Position numbers and translations under genes: made by a program
Notes under the pieces: model-generated
The model's database searches: none
The model's input: the letters and a program-made list of their open reading frames with translations, nothing else
What the model was told of the DNA's origin: nothing
From: Rhododendron vialii
Lineage: Eukaryota; Streptophyta; Magnoliopsida; Ericales; Ericaceae
Assembly: GCF_030253575.1 (NCBI RefSeq)
Contig: NC_080564.1
Location: 6,244,501-6,308,500 of the forward strand
Reading direction: 5' to 3'
Length of the DNA stretch: 64,000 bases
Shown here: positions 22,905-34,200 of the stretch, one piece after another
How the letters are laid out: each line of letters begins with the position of its first letter
How positions within the stretch are numbered: the stretch's first letter is position 1

Positions 22905-24303
22905 CGATTATGAGAGAAATCAATTGAGAGACTCATGATCTTTATTGCAATGTTCTCGAACATATTGACGTGCGTAGCTGCAAAATAAAATTTAAAAAAC
23001 GCAACAATAATTGCAATCAAGGTAATCTTTCAAAAAAAATCCCTCTCTCTAAAAATCCCTCTCTCTCTAAAAGCTAAAAATCTCATCATCGCCGACACAG
23101 GGGAGGAGGCCTCTACCTCCCTCTCTTTCCTCCCCCCTCTCCCTTTTTTTGTTGTTCCCTCTCCCCTCTTCGCCTCGCTCTCACTCGGCATTTGACATCC
23201 CGTCCTCTCAGTCTGGGTGTCCGTTGTCGTTGGTCTGGCGTGGCCCCCTTAAGACGGCTCCGTCCAACGATCGGTGGTGTCCCACAGTCCGTTGGCCCGC
23301 ACGATAATTCCAGATCTGTGGTGCTCGGGGCCGACGTCGTGAAATAAGGTGTGCGGTTGTTTTGGGTGAGGGTTTCCTTTCTTTTTCTTTTTTTCGGCCG
23401 TTTGGCTCGAGCTCTACCGACTGGTCTCCCCAGTTCGGTCTGTACCGGTCTAGTGCCCTAGATCCGGTGGGTGTTGAGTGGTGGGTGAATAATTTTAGTT
23501 AGGGTTTCGGTGGTCTAGCCGGAGTAGAGGGTTTCGGTGGTTCGGTGGCTGTCGTGGGAGAGTTCTGGGGTTTATCCCGGCAGCAGTGGTTGGTGGTGGT
23601 TGTGTTGGGATTTTTCGAGATTTGTTCCGATTTTGTTGTCGGCTGCTTCTCTCTGTTTTGGTTGGTGGTCAACATCAGATCCAGCGGGAGGAAATGTTTG
23701 TTCTTCGGCCGCCGTGGGCTCGTTGGGCCTGTCGGAGTTCATTCTCGGTGTTGTCTCGGCCCTCACGCCCGGAGCCCCCTAGAGGACTCCACAACTCTGG
23801 ATTGGGTTTCTCGGTCCAGTTCCGACCGGCGGCCCTTGAGGCATGTCCTTGGTAGCAGATATTTGTTTTCGCTTGTATTCTGTTGTTGTGTGATTACATT
23901 CGTGCTTAGTGTTTAATTGTTTGTGCTGGGATTTCGTTTGGTATCTCTCTACCTTGCCCCGGACGGGATTCTTATGTCGACACTTGTGTCGGCTGCTTTT
24001 GCAGGGTGTCCTTGAGTCTGTAGCCTGTGTGCTTTATGCAGTAACTCGTGTCTCGAGTATAGGTAGTTTGGTGCATTCCTGTACATTGTGATGTAATCTT
24101 TGCCTTCGAGTATTGTTAAATGAATTGATTGTTTTCAAAAAAAAAAAAATTGCAATCAGATTAATTAAGAAAAAGAAACAAATATACGTATATATTTATA
24201 TCTATATTTACGAATAAGAATTTACCGAGGTGGATTTCTCCGAATGATCCGCTACCGATCTTGCGGCCGAGCTTATATTTGCTGCCGACGATCTCGGCAA
24301 CTA
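22905..24303 (-). pseudogene. Casein kinase 1 gene fragment, split by a retroposon
   Basis: Minus-strand exon 1 (24226-24301) encodes VAEIVGSKYKLGRKIGSG followed by SFGEIHL, the unmistakable N-lobe glycine loop of plant casein kinase 1. It ends at a GTAAATTC donor. Exon 2 starts at 22977 after TTTTGCAG and continues in phase: ATHVNMFENIAIKIMS, matching the ATP-lysine strand (E-x-A-I-K), then degenerates to a stop near 22905. No Met, no remaining kinase domain. The intron contains the 1.1-kb retroposon at 23027-24148. Presumably a non-functional fragment. Confidence 0.72.
23027..24148 (+). mobile_element. LINE-type retroposon, poly(A)-tailed, 17-bp target duplication
   Basis: Flanked by ATTGCAATCAAGGTAAT (23010-23026) and ATTGCAATCAGATTAAT (24149-24165), an imperfect 17-bp direct repeat. 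The 3' end is a pure A tract after TGTAATCTTTGCC and TTGTTAAATGAATTG, typical of plant L1-like 3' ends. The 5' part is CT-rich and then G/T-rich like a LINE leader. No reverse transcriptase is present, so it is internally deleted or a retroposed non-coding transcript. ORFs of up to 123 codons inside have no recognisable domain. Confidence 0.75.
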
Positions 24304-24328
24304 CAAGTTTTCAGTTGCCGGATTTTCC

Positions 24329-24687
24329 ATACACACAGCAAAAATACAAAGATTTTGTGCACAGGTCCGTTGTAGGGTCCACTATGGGTCTCATACAAAC
24401 GATCTGAGCCGTTCATTAAATGTAAAACGTTTTTGCAAGGGCCCCGCCAAAAATCAGCTCAATCCGATTACCTATAGGTGCTCGATTCAATCATTCAATT
24501 CAATCATCTAGATTTTAATTATCCTGAAATTTGAATGATTAAATCGAGCACTTATAAATATCGGATTGAGCTAATTTTTCGCGAGGGTCCTTAAAAAAAT
24601 AATTTGATTTAATGAACGGCTCGGATCATTTGTGTGAAATCTATAGTGAGCCCCACAACGAATCTGTGCATTTTTGCTGTGTGTGTA
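24329..24687. mobile_element. Palindromic MITE, long inverted arms
   Basis: The outer arm ACACACAGCAAAAATACAAAGA and the right arm TGCATTTTTGCTGTGTGTGT are inverse. The homology continues inward over about 150 bp (GATCTGAGCCGTTCATTAAAT vs its complement, CTCAATCCGAT vs ATCGGATTGAG). It abuts the casein kinase fragment. Confidence 0.85.
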
Positions 24688-24739
24688 GCATTATTGTTTT
24701 CCAAAAAGAAGTAGGGTGAGATTAGATGTGACAATTCTA

Positions 24740-25520
24740 ACCCATATTTTTTTAACCCGCCCAATCCGCCCACTTATAACTCAACTCAACCCCCCATATT
24801 ATATAATGGGTTTATATTGGTTGAATCCATATAATGAGTTTATATAAACTCATATTTATATGAATTTAGATAAGTTAAAAATAGGTTGAATATGAATTGA
24901 GACTAAAACTCCCAAAACCCGTTATAAAACAAGGAAGGAAAAACAAAACACGGAAGTAAAGGTCAAGCTAATTACAAAATTGCCATCAATACAAAAGACA
25001 GTCACTCGCTCGGGCCTCTCAGTGCTCTCACAAAACACATGCTCCTATTCAAAATTTGATAGACTTTATAAGTATGAAGGAAAAGGAGGGGAAAAAAGGG
25101 GAGGGTTATTTTGTTCATTGTCTTTCTTTTTTAATTCATCTCTTTGAATAGAATCAATAATTCATAAAAAATTGACACAGAACGTACAAATAAAAAAATT
25201 AAAAATTGGCTTATATAGCCGAAAGACCCCATAGAGTTTTGCCCATTTGTGAACGCGTTTCAACCCATATTAGGGGAAGACAGTAGAGAAGGAAAAGAAG
25301 GAAGGGAAACGGGGACAGAGGAGAAGAGAAAAGGAAAAAGAAAAAAAAGAAAGAAAGGAAAACAGGTAGGGTTGGGCGGGTTTGGGTTTGACTTGACCCA
25401 TATTCGACTCGACCGGTTTCAACACATTTACTATTTGACCCATATTTGACCCGCTCATATTTGACCCACGACCCGTTTTAACCTACCCAGACCCGCTCAT
25501 TTGCCACCTATAAATGCGAT
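24740..25520. other. Degenerate repeat with GACCC/GGGTC motifs
   Basis: Two zones rich in ACCCGCCCAA and TTTGACCCGCTCATATTTGA lie at 24750-24800 and 25370-25510. They resemble the ends of widespread plant elements carrying CGGGT repeats, but the inverted match is weak. A purine-rich tract lies at 25275-25365. No gene. Confidence 0.4.
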
Positions 25521-25621
25521 CATTCGTTCGTTTATATACAAACAACATCAATAAAATTAATAGAACCACGAAGAGAAAGCAATAGAAGGAATCATATTTA
25601 ATTATTCTCAAAGGTACACAT

Positions 25622-27073
25622 TGCTTCGCCTTCAAACCTCGCCTTCAAATAAGGTTGAGAAAATCCCCAAGCGTAGGGCTAGGTCGTCGGTAGCATAATA
25701 TCCGGAAGTCCGGGATCGTACCCACAGAGAATTCGAATATAGCTTTATTGAATTGTAGGTTTTGTAAGGTGGATTGTGACGTTTAAGACGGCCAACTTGG
25801 TTTTGCTTTTAACGGTGAAAAGGCTAAAGTAACAAATTAGATACGAGCTTAATAAACTAAAAGGAGGCAAGTCTAGGGATCGTCTAACCCTTGACAAAGG
25901 ATGTTACCGGTTCTCAATATAACTCAGGCGAGAGTCACGATCGCGTGCTCACGCCCGGAGGATTTAGCTTTAAAAGACTATGTTTATCGAAAGATGTGAT
26001 TAACCGGAATTAAATCAACCTATTTTTGCTAATGTATCTCCACGAGCCCTCAATATGCCACTTGCCAAGACCGCTTGACTAAACGACATACTAAGGAGTT
26101 AACACCCCTCGCTTAGATCAAAATGGCTAGGTTAATGAAATTTCGAAAATCATGATTTTAAGCTCGAAGGTTTGAGAACCAAATAACCACCTAAGTACTT
26201 GGGAAAGATTACCCCGAGACTTGGCCTATCAACTACTCACACATAGCTAAAGCATGACAGAAAGCATAAAAACGAGACATGACTTTTAACCGATAAAAAC
26301 GAAAACAAACTTGATATTATAAAGGATCTAGTCCGTAGGAACAACTTTAATAAACGAGAAATTAACAAACGAGAATTACTTACTTGAGTTCTAAGAGATT
26401 ACACTAGAAAAGCTTGAAAGACATTAATGGAGGAAAAATTAAAGCTAATAATTAACTAGATACAAAAGGGAGAGAGGAGACCCCTATTTATACACAATGG
26501 GTTTCTCTCTCCTCAAATATCTAAAAACATACTATAAAAGGCAAGTATTCCATAAATGGAAAGCCCAAAAAGTAGCAAAATATTTGGCCGAAAGCTCTCC
26601 GTATCGATACAGATTAAGCAAAGTATCGATACCACATCGTTAAGTTGAAAAGGCCAATCTCCCGTAACAATCCCGTATCGATACAGATTATGCCCGTATC
26701 GATACGGGACTCTCTGCTTGGAAAGATAACCAACGCGTATCGATACGGTCAAAAATCCGTATCGATACGGAGAGCTTATCTCTGGTTCTTCAAGCCAGCC
26801 TCCCAGTCTTGACACCCGACGACCGTTGGCTTGCCCGATGTTTCTCGCCTTCGTTCTTTGATCACTTTGGCACCAGTTCCACCGGGCGATGATTCTTGCA
26901 TTAACTTGGGGGTTGGCTTTGCACTCAAAATACGTCTTTTAAGGGCGTTTTGCCTGAAACACTTAACAAACTACCTTATGAGCAATATTGAATAAAAACG
27001 ACAATTAAAAGCTAAAAACACTTCTAACTAACGGACTTAAGCACCACGATCAAGCAATCTTAGGTGCGTATCA
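25622..27073 (-). mobile_element. Solo LTR, 1.45 kb
   Basis: CACAT target duplications (25617-25621 and 27074-27078) flank a segment starting TG and ending CA. The empty site AAAGGTACACATCAGG is present in unit B at about 41916-41931. A TATA box on the minus strand (GTATAAATAGGGG, near 26492) sets orientation. No internal coding region or second LTR remains, so it arose by LTR recombination. The stretch 26595-26782 carries repeated TATCGATAC palindromes. Confidence 0.9.
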
Positions 27074-27150
27074 CACATCAGGTAGGTACCTAAATTATCT
27101 ACTTGATTAATTAGTTTTTTACATGTCAGTTTAATTAGACTAATGTGTTA

Positions 27151-27563
27151 GAGCATCTTTATCAGGCTCACTACTTGGCTCTTTAAACTAAACTAACGAG
27201 TAAAACCAGTAAAAGCACCACAAAACATCCCTTTATCAGGCTCTCTTCCTCCCTCACTACTTTGAATTTTTTTTAAAATTGCTACAGTTACTCGTTTTCT
27301 GTGCCTGGTTACTATTCACTCACTAGTACTTATTAGTATTTCTGGTCCAGAAAGTGGTGTTGGTTTATGGGAGTTTAAAACCAAAGGGGGAAGAGAGTGA
27401 GACTTAAATATTTAATTGGGTGGATTTGAATATTTAATTGAGTAGAAAGTAAGAGTAAAAAGCCAGATTTTGTGTAATTGTGAAAAAGTGACCAGCTAAA
27501 ATAGAAAAGTAGATTTTGAGGATTAATTTGGTCCAAAATCTAAAGAGTCTGATAAGGATGCCC
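27151..27563. mobile_element. PIF/Harbinger-like MITE (unit A)
   Basis: Ends GAGCATCTTTATCAGGCTC and GAGTCTGATAAGGATGCCC, flanked by TTA on both sides. Unit B has the empty site (ATGTTAGCAATCTTTAACC at about 42003), confirming the TTA duplication. Confidence 0.88.
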
Positions 27564-27647
27564 TTAGCAACCATTAACCTAACATTCTTAAATCCACTGA
27601 ACTGTTAACGTCCTAACTAACTTTAGAAATTAAAGACTAGATGAGAA

Positions 27648-27811
27648 ACCAATTGGAATTAGCTCAGTTGGTTCTCTTAACCAACTGGAGTTAGCTCAGT
27701 TAGTTAGGATTCTTGGATCTCACTAGGAGGTCAGGAGTTCGAGTTTTCTCACCTGTGTGTAGGTGTTCTTTTCTTTGTATTCTCTTCTCATTAACAGAAT
27801 CTTCTTTGTAG
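27648..27811 (+). mobile_element. tRNA-derived SINE (unit A)
   Basis: Two A-box-like TTAGCTCAGTTGG/TTAGCTCAGTTAG motifs (27659, 27691) and a B-box-like CAGGAGTTCGAGTTTT (27732). Absent from the matching place in unit B (between GATGAGAA and TAATTGATT, about 42095-42110). Confidence 0.75.
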
Positions 27812-28398
27812 TGTAATTGATTGTTTTACTTGCATTCATCTATACTTACACCTCACCCACATCGAGCCTCTTAGTTTACCTACTATATATGTAAGCTCCA
27901 TCGTTGTTCTTCAATTCCTATATTTTTTTTGCTTTAATTGGTTGGGTAGCAAAACAAGAATTTCAACCTACATAAAACTGTTTGAATACAATAACCCAAC
28001 TCCTACACAAGTGGCGGGGTTTACTCGTTTTTTTTTTTATCAGAGGGGTTTACTCGTTTACATCCTATATCCGGTTTTTGGGTCCCTCTTTTGGGCCAAA
28101 AAGATGGGCCCCAGGTGGTGGCCTCTTGGGTCTTGCTCGCTTAGGACCGGGCATGCTTACTTGATTGAGTGGTTGTAATTATCTTGATCCAAGCTAAGGG
28201 TTAACATTTAAGTACATAATTCTTGGAGAAATATTTTTACTTTTTCATCCCTCGACGGTATTCTAGAACTTCCACGTTAGTCTAGTACATAATAATTCTT
28301 TCATTGAATCTTCTCAAACATTCCTAACCCATTGAACGCTCTTCAAAAGTCTTTTATTAGGTTCCCCTGCCAAATTTTGGAGGAAAGTGTAATCTAAG

Positions 28399-28976
28399 TG
28401 ACGCAGCGGAATTAACAAAAAGAGATTAGTTGCGTACTAATCAGAATGAGATATGTACTCGTAGCCAAAAGCAGTTCTTAAATCCACAAGACAAATAGAC
28501 AAAGTCTGAGATTTTATTAATGAAAAGTTGTATAAACATTATGTTACAACCCCTTTTATAGGAAAAAGGCGTAACCCTAGCAAAACCCTAACTCAAAAAC
28601 GAAAATTTCCAAAATTTGGAAAAAATAATAAAATTGAAAAAAGGAAAGAAAAACATGACTTTCCCAAAAAGAATCAACTTTTACGGAATTAAACGCTAGA
28701 AGTTATTAACGAAACAAATATTTCCTAAAACAGCAAAAACGTCCAATTGGAGGCCTAATCAAAGGAATTAGGCCGAAAAACACCATCAGTCACGAACTAG
28801 GATGGTGAGTATTGATCGCAACGCGAAAATGAGTCAGCCCACCAAGTTTGGGCCCGATCCGAGCTCATCCAAAAGTTGCCAAATTAGGTAATTTGCAATT
28901 AAACAACGTTTGGGCTTCCGGAAGCTTCAACCGGTCCAATTGACCATAAAAATGGACCTTCACGTGTTCTACATCA
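28399..28976 (-). mobile_element. Solo LTR, 578 bp
   Basis: CTAAG target duplications (28394-28398, 28977-28981) flank a TG...CA segment. Unit B has the empty site (GTAATCTAAATTGTTATAG at about 43288). On the minus strand CCTATAAAAGGGG near 28555 is the likely TATA box. No internal region. Confidence 0.9.
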
Positions 28977-29641
28977 CTAAGTTGTTATAGAGTTAAGAGT
29001 GCCATAAAAATGCACTCATGGAATAATATACAACCAAATAATTAATCATAGCCGGAAACTCTGATGCAGCAGAAATGTATCCATAGATGTCTAGAAATTC
29101 CATTTAAAATAGCTCAACGTCGCTTACATGATTTCATCCAAAGACAATGGCGAAAGTCCATACAACCAACCTAATACGTACACAGAATAATGCAATCAAA
29201 AAAGTAGTGTGTTGGGTTATCTTAGGTATGTCTTCACTTAGACGTGTGCCTAATGCTCTATTAGCGCAAAGTCTCATACCGCGAAGTATGTATAAATCAA
29301 GATTGGGTAAAGTACCCATCAAGAGTAAAGGCTACAGATTTCCCGAACATTAACTAGACTTCAACCATATTGTGTGTTTTGGTAAATAATTGTGCCAAAT
29401 TATTTTTTACATTTGTTAATTTTGCGTCAATTTTTTTTTTTAAGATTATTGGCTCGTCTCAATGAAAGAAATCTAATGAGCAAAAAATTATGATTCTAAC
29501 TAACTTTTTTTGAATAATTTAAAAAAAAATCTCTATTTTCGACTTTACCGCAGCAGCAGATTGCCTCAGTTTTGTCCACCAAAGCCAATTCATTGCCTCG
29601 AGCCTACAAAGCCAATTCATTGCACAAGTACTAAGTACTAA

Positions 29642-30036
29642 GGGTTCGATCGGATGCGAGATTAGATTTGGAGGTATTATGTAAGAAGAAGGGATTGGAT
29701 AGAAGGAGGTATATGTAAGAAAGGTGGGTCCATATTGATGTGACGATGGGATTAAATAATATTTGATTTGGATGAGAAAAAAAATGGGGAATAAGGTTGT
29801 TTTGTAGTTGAAATGAAAGAAAGAGGGGATATTACGAGGGGGGATTCCACAATGCTGGTTCAAACCCTACCCATATGTAAGCCCCCCTCAGGGAGTATTA
29901 GGGGGGGTTATGGAGGAGGGGGTATTATCAAATCCCCGGTTTTTGTCTTCCCAAACCATGCCATAGAACCGGCTCCACGGATTAGAAGGGGGGGATTGGA
30001 TAATACTCCTTCATAGTGTGGCATCCAAACGAGCCC
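29642..30036. mobile_element. PIF/Harbinger-like MITE, TAA duplication
   Basis: Ends GGGTTCGATCGGATGC and GCATCCAAACGAGCCC, both bordered by TAA. Unit A lacks it at the matching site (GCACAAGTACTGACTACC at 14560). Confidence 0.85.
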
Positions 30037-30083
30037 TAATTACTTATTGTGCTGTCTTCCCCTTTATGTACAGGCCTATTTGC

Positions 30084-31166
30084 ATGGCCTGCCCTAGGAT
30101 AAGCTATGTAAGCACTCGGTCCCGGGCAACCCCGGGCTGGGGCAACCCAAAAAAAAAATTGAGTTACATACAAATAAAAAAAAGTTTTCAATAATAGCAC
30201 AATCAGCAGTCTTGGTCTGGCGGGGCACTAAGTTGTTCCAATCCCAGAGAACCGAGTTCGATTCCTAAAATCTCCCACAGCTCTTTCTTTTTATCCATTT
30301 TTGTTCTACTACTACCTCCTTTTGTTTTTCGAAAATTTCAAAAACGTCCTTGAACTTGTCACGAATTCTCAAAACAACACATGGATTTTACTACTACCTC
30401 CTTTTGTTTTTCGAAAATTTCAAAAATGTCCTTGAACTTGTCACGAATTCTCAAAACAACACATGAATTTTAACTAATGACAAAAAAACACATGAACTTG
30501 TTATTCCTGCAATAATTAGGCCCCAGTCGTCTCATTCAGTCAATTTGTAACGGATGGAGGTAATAGAAGGCGACACCTTCCCTTTTCTTTTTAATTTTTA
30601 CTTTCAAAAGTAATGTATAAATGATATGTTCTTACATTTGATTAAAAAAAGTCATAACTAAAATAAATTGAGCTAGCTAACATGGATTTTATTTTTACCT
30701 TCGAAATATCAATTCACAAGAAAGATTAAAGGCATTGGTTATGGTCTTAATTGAAAATGAGGCGCTATTCCACTAAAAGCATTTTTGGACATTTGGGATA
30801 TTTTTTTATAAACTTTTTACGTTTTTCGAGACACGTCATTCTTCTCACATATATTAACTAAAAAGCCCAAAAAAACAAAAAATTAGCGGAACGACCCCAA
30901 GTTCTTGGATAAATAAAATACGATGGCTCAATTGAAAACTTTGCTTCAAAAAATGTGAGGAGAATTTATTTTCTTTGAATTGGATTTTGCTAATCACAAA
31001 GCACTATAACCGGGGTTTACATTTTGATGTTATTCAAGCTAAAATAAAAATGTAAATTTTATTTTTTTGTACTTGTATATTTCTTTGTATTGTATGACTT
31101 AATTGAAAGTGGGCAACAAAGCATGATGTTGTGTTAGGGCAACCCAATTATCGGAACCGGCACTAC
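30084..31166. mobile_element. 1.08-kb insertion in the GT14-B 3' flank
   Basis: Unit A reads straight through CCTATTTACATGAGAACTGCC (14608). In unit B, CCTATTTGCATG (30075) and CCTATTTACATG (31168) are about 1.1 kb apart, so the 12-bp sequence may be a target duplication. The insert holds a tRNA-like segment with a B box (GAGTTCGATTCCT at 30250) and a local duplication. Class not identified. Confidence 0.6.
30309..30472. repeat. 82-bp tandem duplication
   Basis: Units 30309-30390 and 30391-30472 share CTACTACCTCCTTTTG and GTCACGAATTCTC and differ by single bases. Confidence 0.93.
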
Positions 31167-31200
31167 CTATTTACATGAGAACTGCCTCTGTAGCTATTTG

Positions 31201-34200
31201 TTATTTGCACTGCCTCGGTCGGAATTTCTCACTTGATAACAGAGAACTTATCAAATTTTCCAGCCGTTTTGCACCAGCAGTAGGACGGATGACTGTAAGA
31301 TCACCCACAGCAGAGCAAGGATCGGTCCCATTTTCCCTGCTTCCTATGCACCATCCACCAGGGACCACCATGTCTTTACCACGAAACAATAGTTCAGAAT
31401 CGATCTTGTCAAGCACCGGATCGTCCATGTGGAATTTTCTAGCAAATGGAGCGTTACTGTCCACCATCTTCGCCATGTCATCGACGGTGAGGTAACGAGG
31501 GTGCTGCTTAGGAGGGTTGTCCCAAGATATGAAGTGGAGGTCACTATTCACGGTGGTGTTGCGGAATTCTTCAGCGTTACAGATGACCGTGTGGAAATAA
31601 CCTTCCGGGGAGGATATGAAATTCGCATAGTACATGAGGACTGTTCGAGGTAAGTTGTCCCATCCCCCTATGCAGAAATCAATGAATGGACGAGAAAGTG
31701 CCATCCAAGCAGAACCTACAGAAACAAAGGAGAATTTTTTAGTTGAGTTGCGTAGGCTTAAAACGGCCATTCGAAGACAAAAACTTATTTATGAAGGCTT
31801 CATAAATAAGTTTTTACAGCACTCAATCTCGCGCGTCCAATAGTGTTTCGGACGATCCAGATTTAAAAAAGAACTCTTTCAGAGAAGAGTTTTTTTTTTT
31901 TAAATTCAAACCATTAATTGTCGAGACGAATGGATAAGACTATGTGCTGCCATAAATAATTTATTCACGAGTACAATGACTATTTATGAGGACAATGACA
32001 ACGACGAAGAAGAAGATGAAGACAAAGACAAAGACAAAGACGAAGACGACGAAGACAAAGACGACAACGACAAAGACGACAACGACGCCGAAGACAAAGA
32101 CGACGAAGAAGAAGAATAAGGAGAACCATGCACATAAGAGAGACAGAGAGAGGGATACCCCACATTAACAATGTGAAAGCCTGACTTTAGGAGGCAAAAC
32201 CAGCATTTTGACAGTTTATAAGCCAAAATACAACCCTCCCCCAGGGCAGAAGAAGTCGAGACAAACAAATCAAATCAAAAATTTCTCCTCAACTTAATCG
32301 GGTAAATGAGGATACGGGATTTGGCAATGATATGTCGGTTAAACAAGGGCTTCACAACTTAAGAAAGGGATATTGCAAACATATCCAGACATGTCGAAGA
32401 TCTACAGAGGAACATATAGATCACGAGAACGTAGTTCTTTATGTTCTTCCACAGCAACCTACAGCTTTCAATTACACTATTTCGGCAAACTAAGATATGA
32501 ATGTCCAGCAGATTATAACAAAATGCTACCACCTTATAGGAAGGCTGATGATGGCATCTGAAAAGGCAAAAAAGACTCTAGACTTAATGTTTAACGCTAT
32601 GCATTCAACAACAGAAGGCATAGCTACTGAAATCATTGTGATTCTGTGGACAATCCACCCTCGGCAGATCATCTTAAAAATTGCTATCTAAGGTCACATG
32701 CAATCCAATCACACCTGCCAATATAAACTTCCTAAGTCCTAACTACTCCAATCAGTGCAATCACATCACAAAATATTATCGGCCCGATGGCCATCTATTG
32801 TTACCCCGCCCCCTCTCCGGCTCACCCTGCCACGAGCTGGCTTTGGGACCTCGGCCCATTTGTTTGCAGCCCACCTGGAGTATCACAAACTTGTTCCATT
32901 CAGTCCATCCTGATAACCAAGATGGGCTGCCTCTCTATGTTCGGCCCTCCACGTTAGGCCTGGTTTCTCAAAACTGTTAAGGCCCCGTTTGATAAACTTA
33001 TTAGATCTTGAGATTGGACTACCAATTCCAAGGGATTACCAATTCTTTGTTTGGTAATTCAAAATGGGTTAGGACTATTAGTCTCTTGGGACTAGTAAGA
33101 TGGGTTTTAGGGGGTATTATGAATACCCGGGGGAGATGGTATTACTAATCTCAACTCAACCCTCAACACATTCTCATTATCAATTCCTTCTATCAATCTA
33201 ATCTCATCATTTAATTCCATCACAAACAAACATGATATTAATAATTTCATCATCCAATCCCATCTCAAACAAACACTCATTACTAATCCCTTCTCATTAT
33301 CAATCACTTCTCATTATCAATCTCAATCCTAATCCCATCTCCTTACGAATCTCACCAATTTATCACTGTTATCAAACGGGGCCTAAAAGTACTAAAGGGG
33401 CTTTTTTTTTTGTCCTTCACAAAATACAAAAAGTGTAGCGCACCAGATTATCCGACTTTCAACACCCATAATCGGTTTGCATAATGCATGGTTATCGAAA
33501 CCGAAATAAGGGGGTGTACCCTTTACTATTGTCAGGGGCATTGCTTCGTGAATAGCCTCTACTAGTTCATCTTCATTACAAAAAGAAGTTTCCTTGTCAA
33601 TTGCTTTCATTCCCACCCTTATATGACAATATGAAGGAGCATGAGCTAGAACTCGATTAGTGTCTTTTAGGAATGCTATTACCTGGTATCGCGCAGTAAT
33701 CGGTAACCCGTTATTATCTATACCTTCAACTACCAGAGCGTTATAAAGCTTTGGCATCTTGCCCGACGGAAAGTCGATTTCTAGGGTTGGCCCAATCATT
33801 TTAGCCTCATATCCGACGTTTTTTTCTACTCTTACAAAATTATTATTTTGGGAAATATTTTGCGTCATAAAAAATCCTTATTTTGTTCTAGTATATTTTT
33901 TTCGATTGAATGGCCATTCTAAATTTAATTTAATTAATTAAATAACTCATTTATACAAACATAGTCAATGAGCCCTCTATGATCGATGACCATAGAAATG
34001 AAGGGATATTTTAATCCTTACCAACTTGATCTTGTTGCCCATGGCAACAAACATGCGTGAACCATTTTACAAAGTATGTGTCTGGATAGTCCAAAGTCTT
34101 GATAGTTAGCTCTCGCTCTTCCGGTCGAAAAACAACGTGGACGAAGGCGTGTAGGTGCACCAAACTTTTGAAAAAAAGTGGAGATCCTTCATTTATCGAC

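Larger units (their letters stand above)
14448..29410. repeat. Segmental duplication unit A (about 15 kb)
   Basis: Unit A aligns colinearly with unit B (29540-43950). Matching landmarks: 3' flank beginning CGACTTCACCGCA (14450 vs 29543), GT14 exons, leader with CT tract, GATCGGATAGTGATACTTGC-type block (21850 vs 40392), CATCAATAAAATxxATAGAACC block (25545 vs 41850), GGGCCAAAAAGA(T/C)GGGCCC block (28095 vs 42253), and the ATTCCATTTAAAATAGCTC block (29097 vs 43623). Both copies are in the same orientation and nearly adjacent. Confidence 0.85.

Noticed and set aside
23537-23916. Overlapping ORFs of 81-123 codons in a G/T-rich zone
   Set aside because: They lie inside the retroposon, have no domain and occur in all three frames, as expected from composition.
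24750-25510. CGGGT-rich ends as one MULE
   Set aside because: The inverted match between the two zones is weak and no target duplication was found.
31984-32268. Acidic or serine/leucine-rich ORFs
   Set aside because: Product of the GAC/GAA trinucleotide repeat inside a GT14 intron; no start in the acidic frame.
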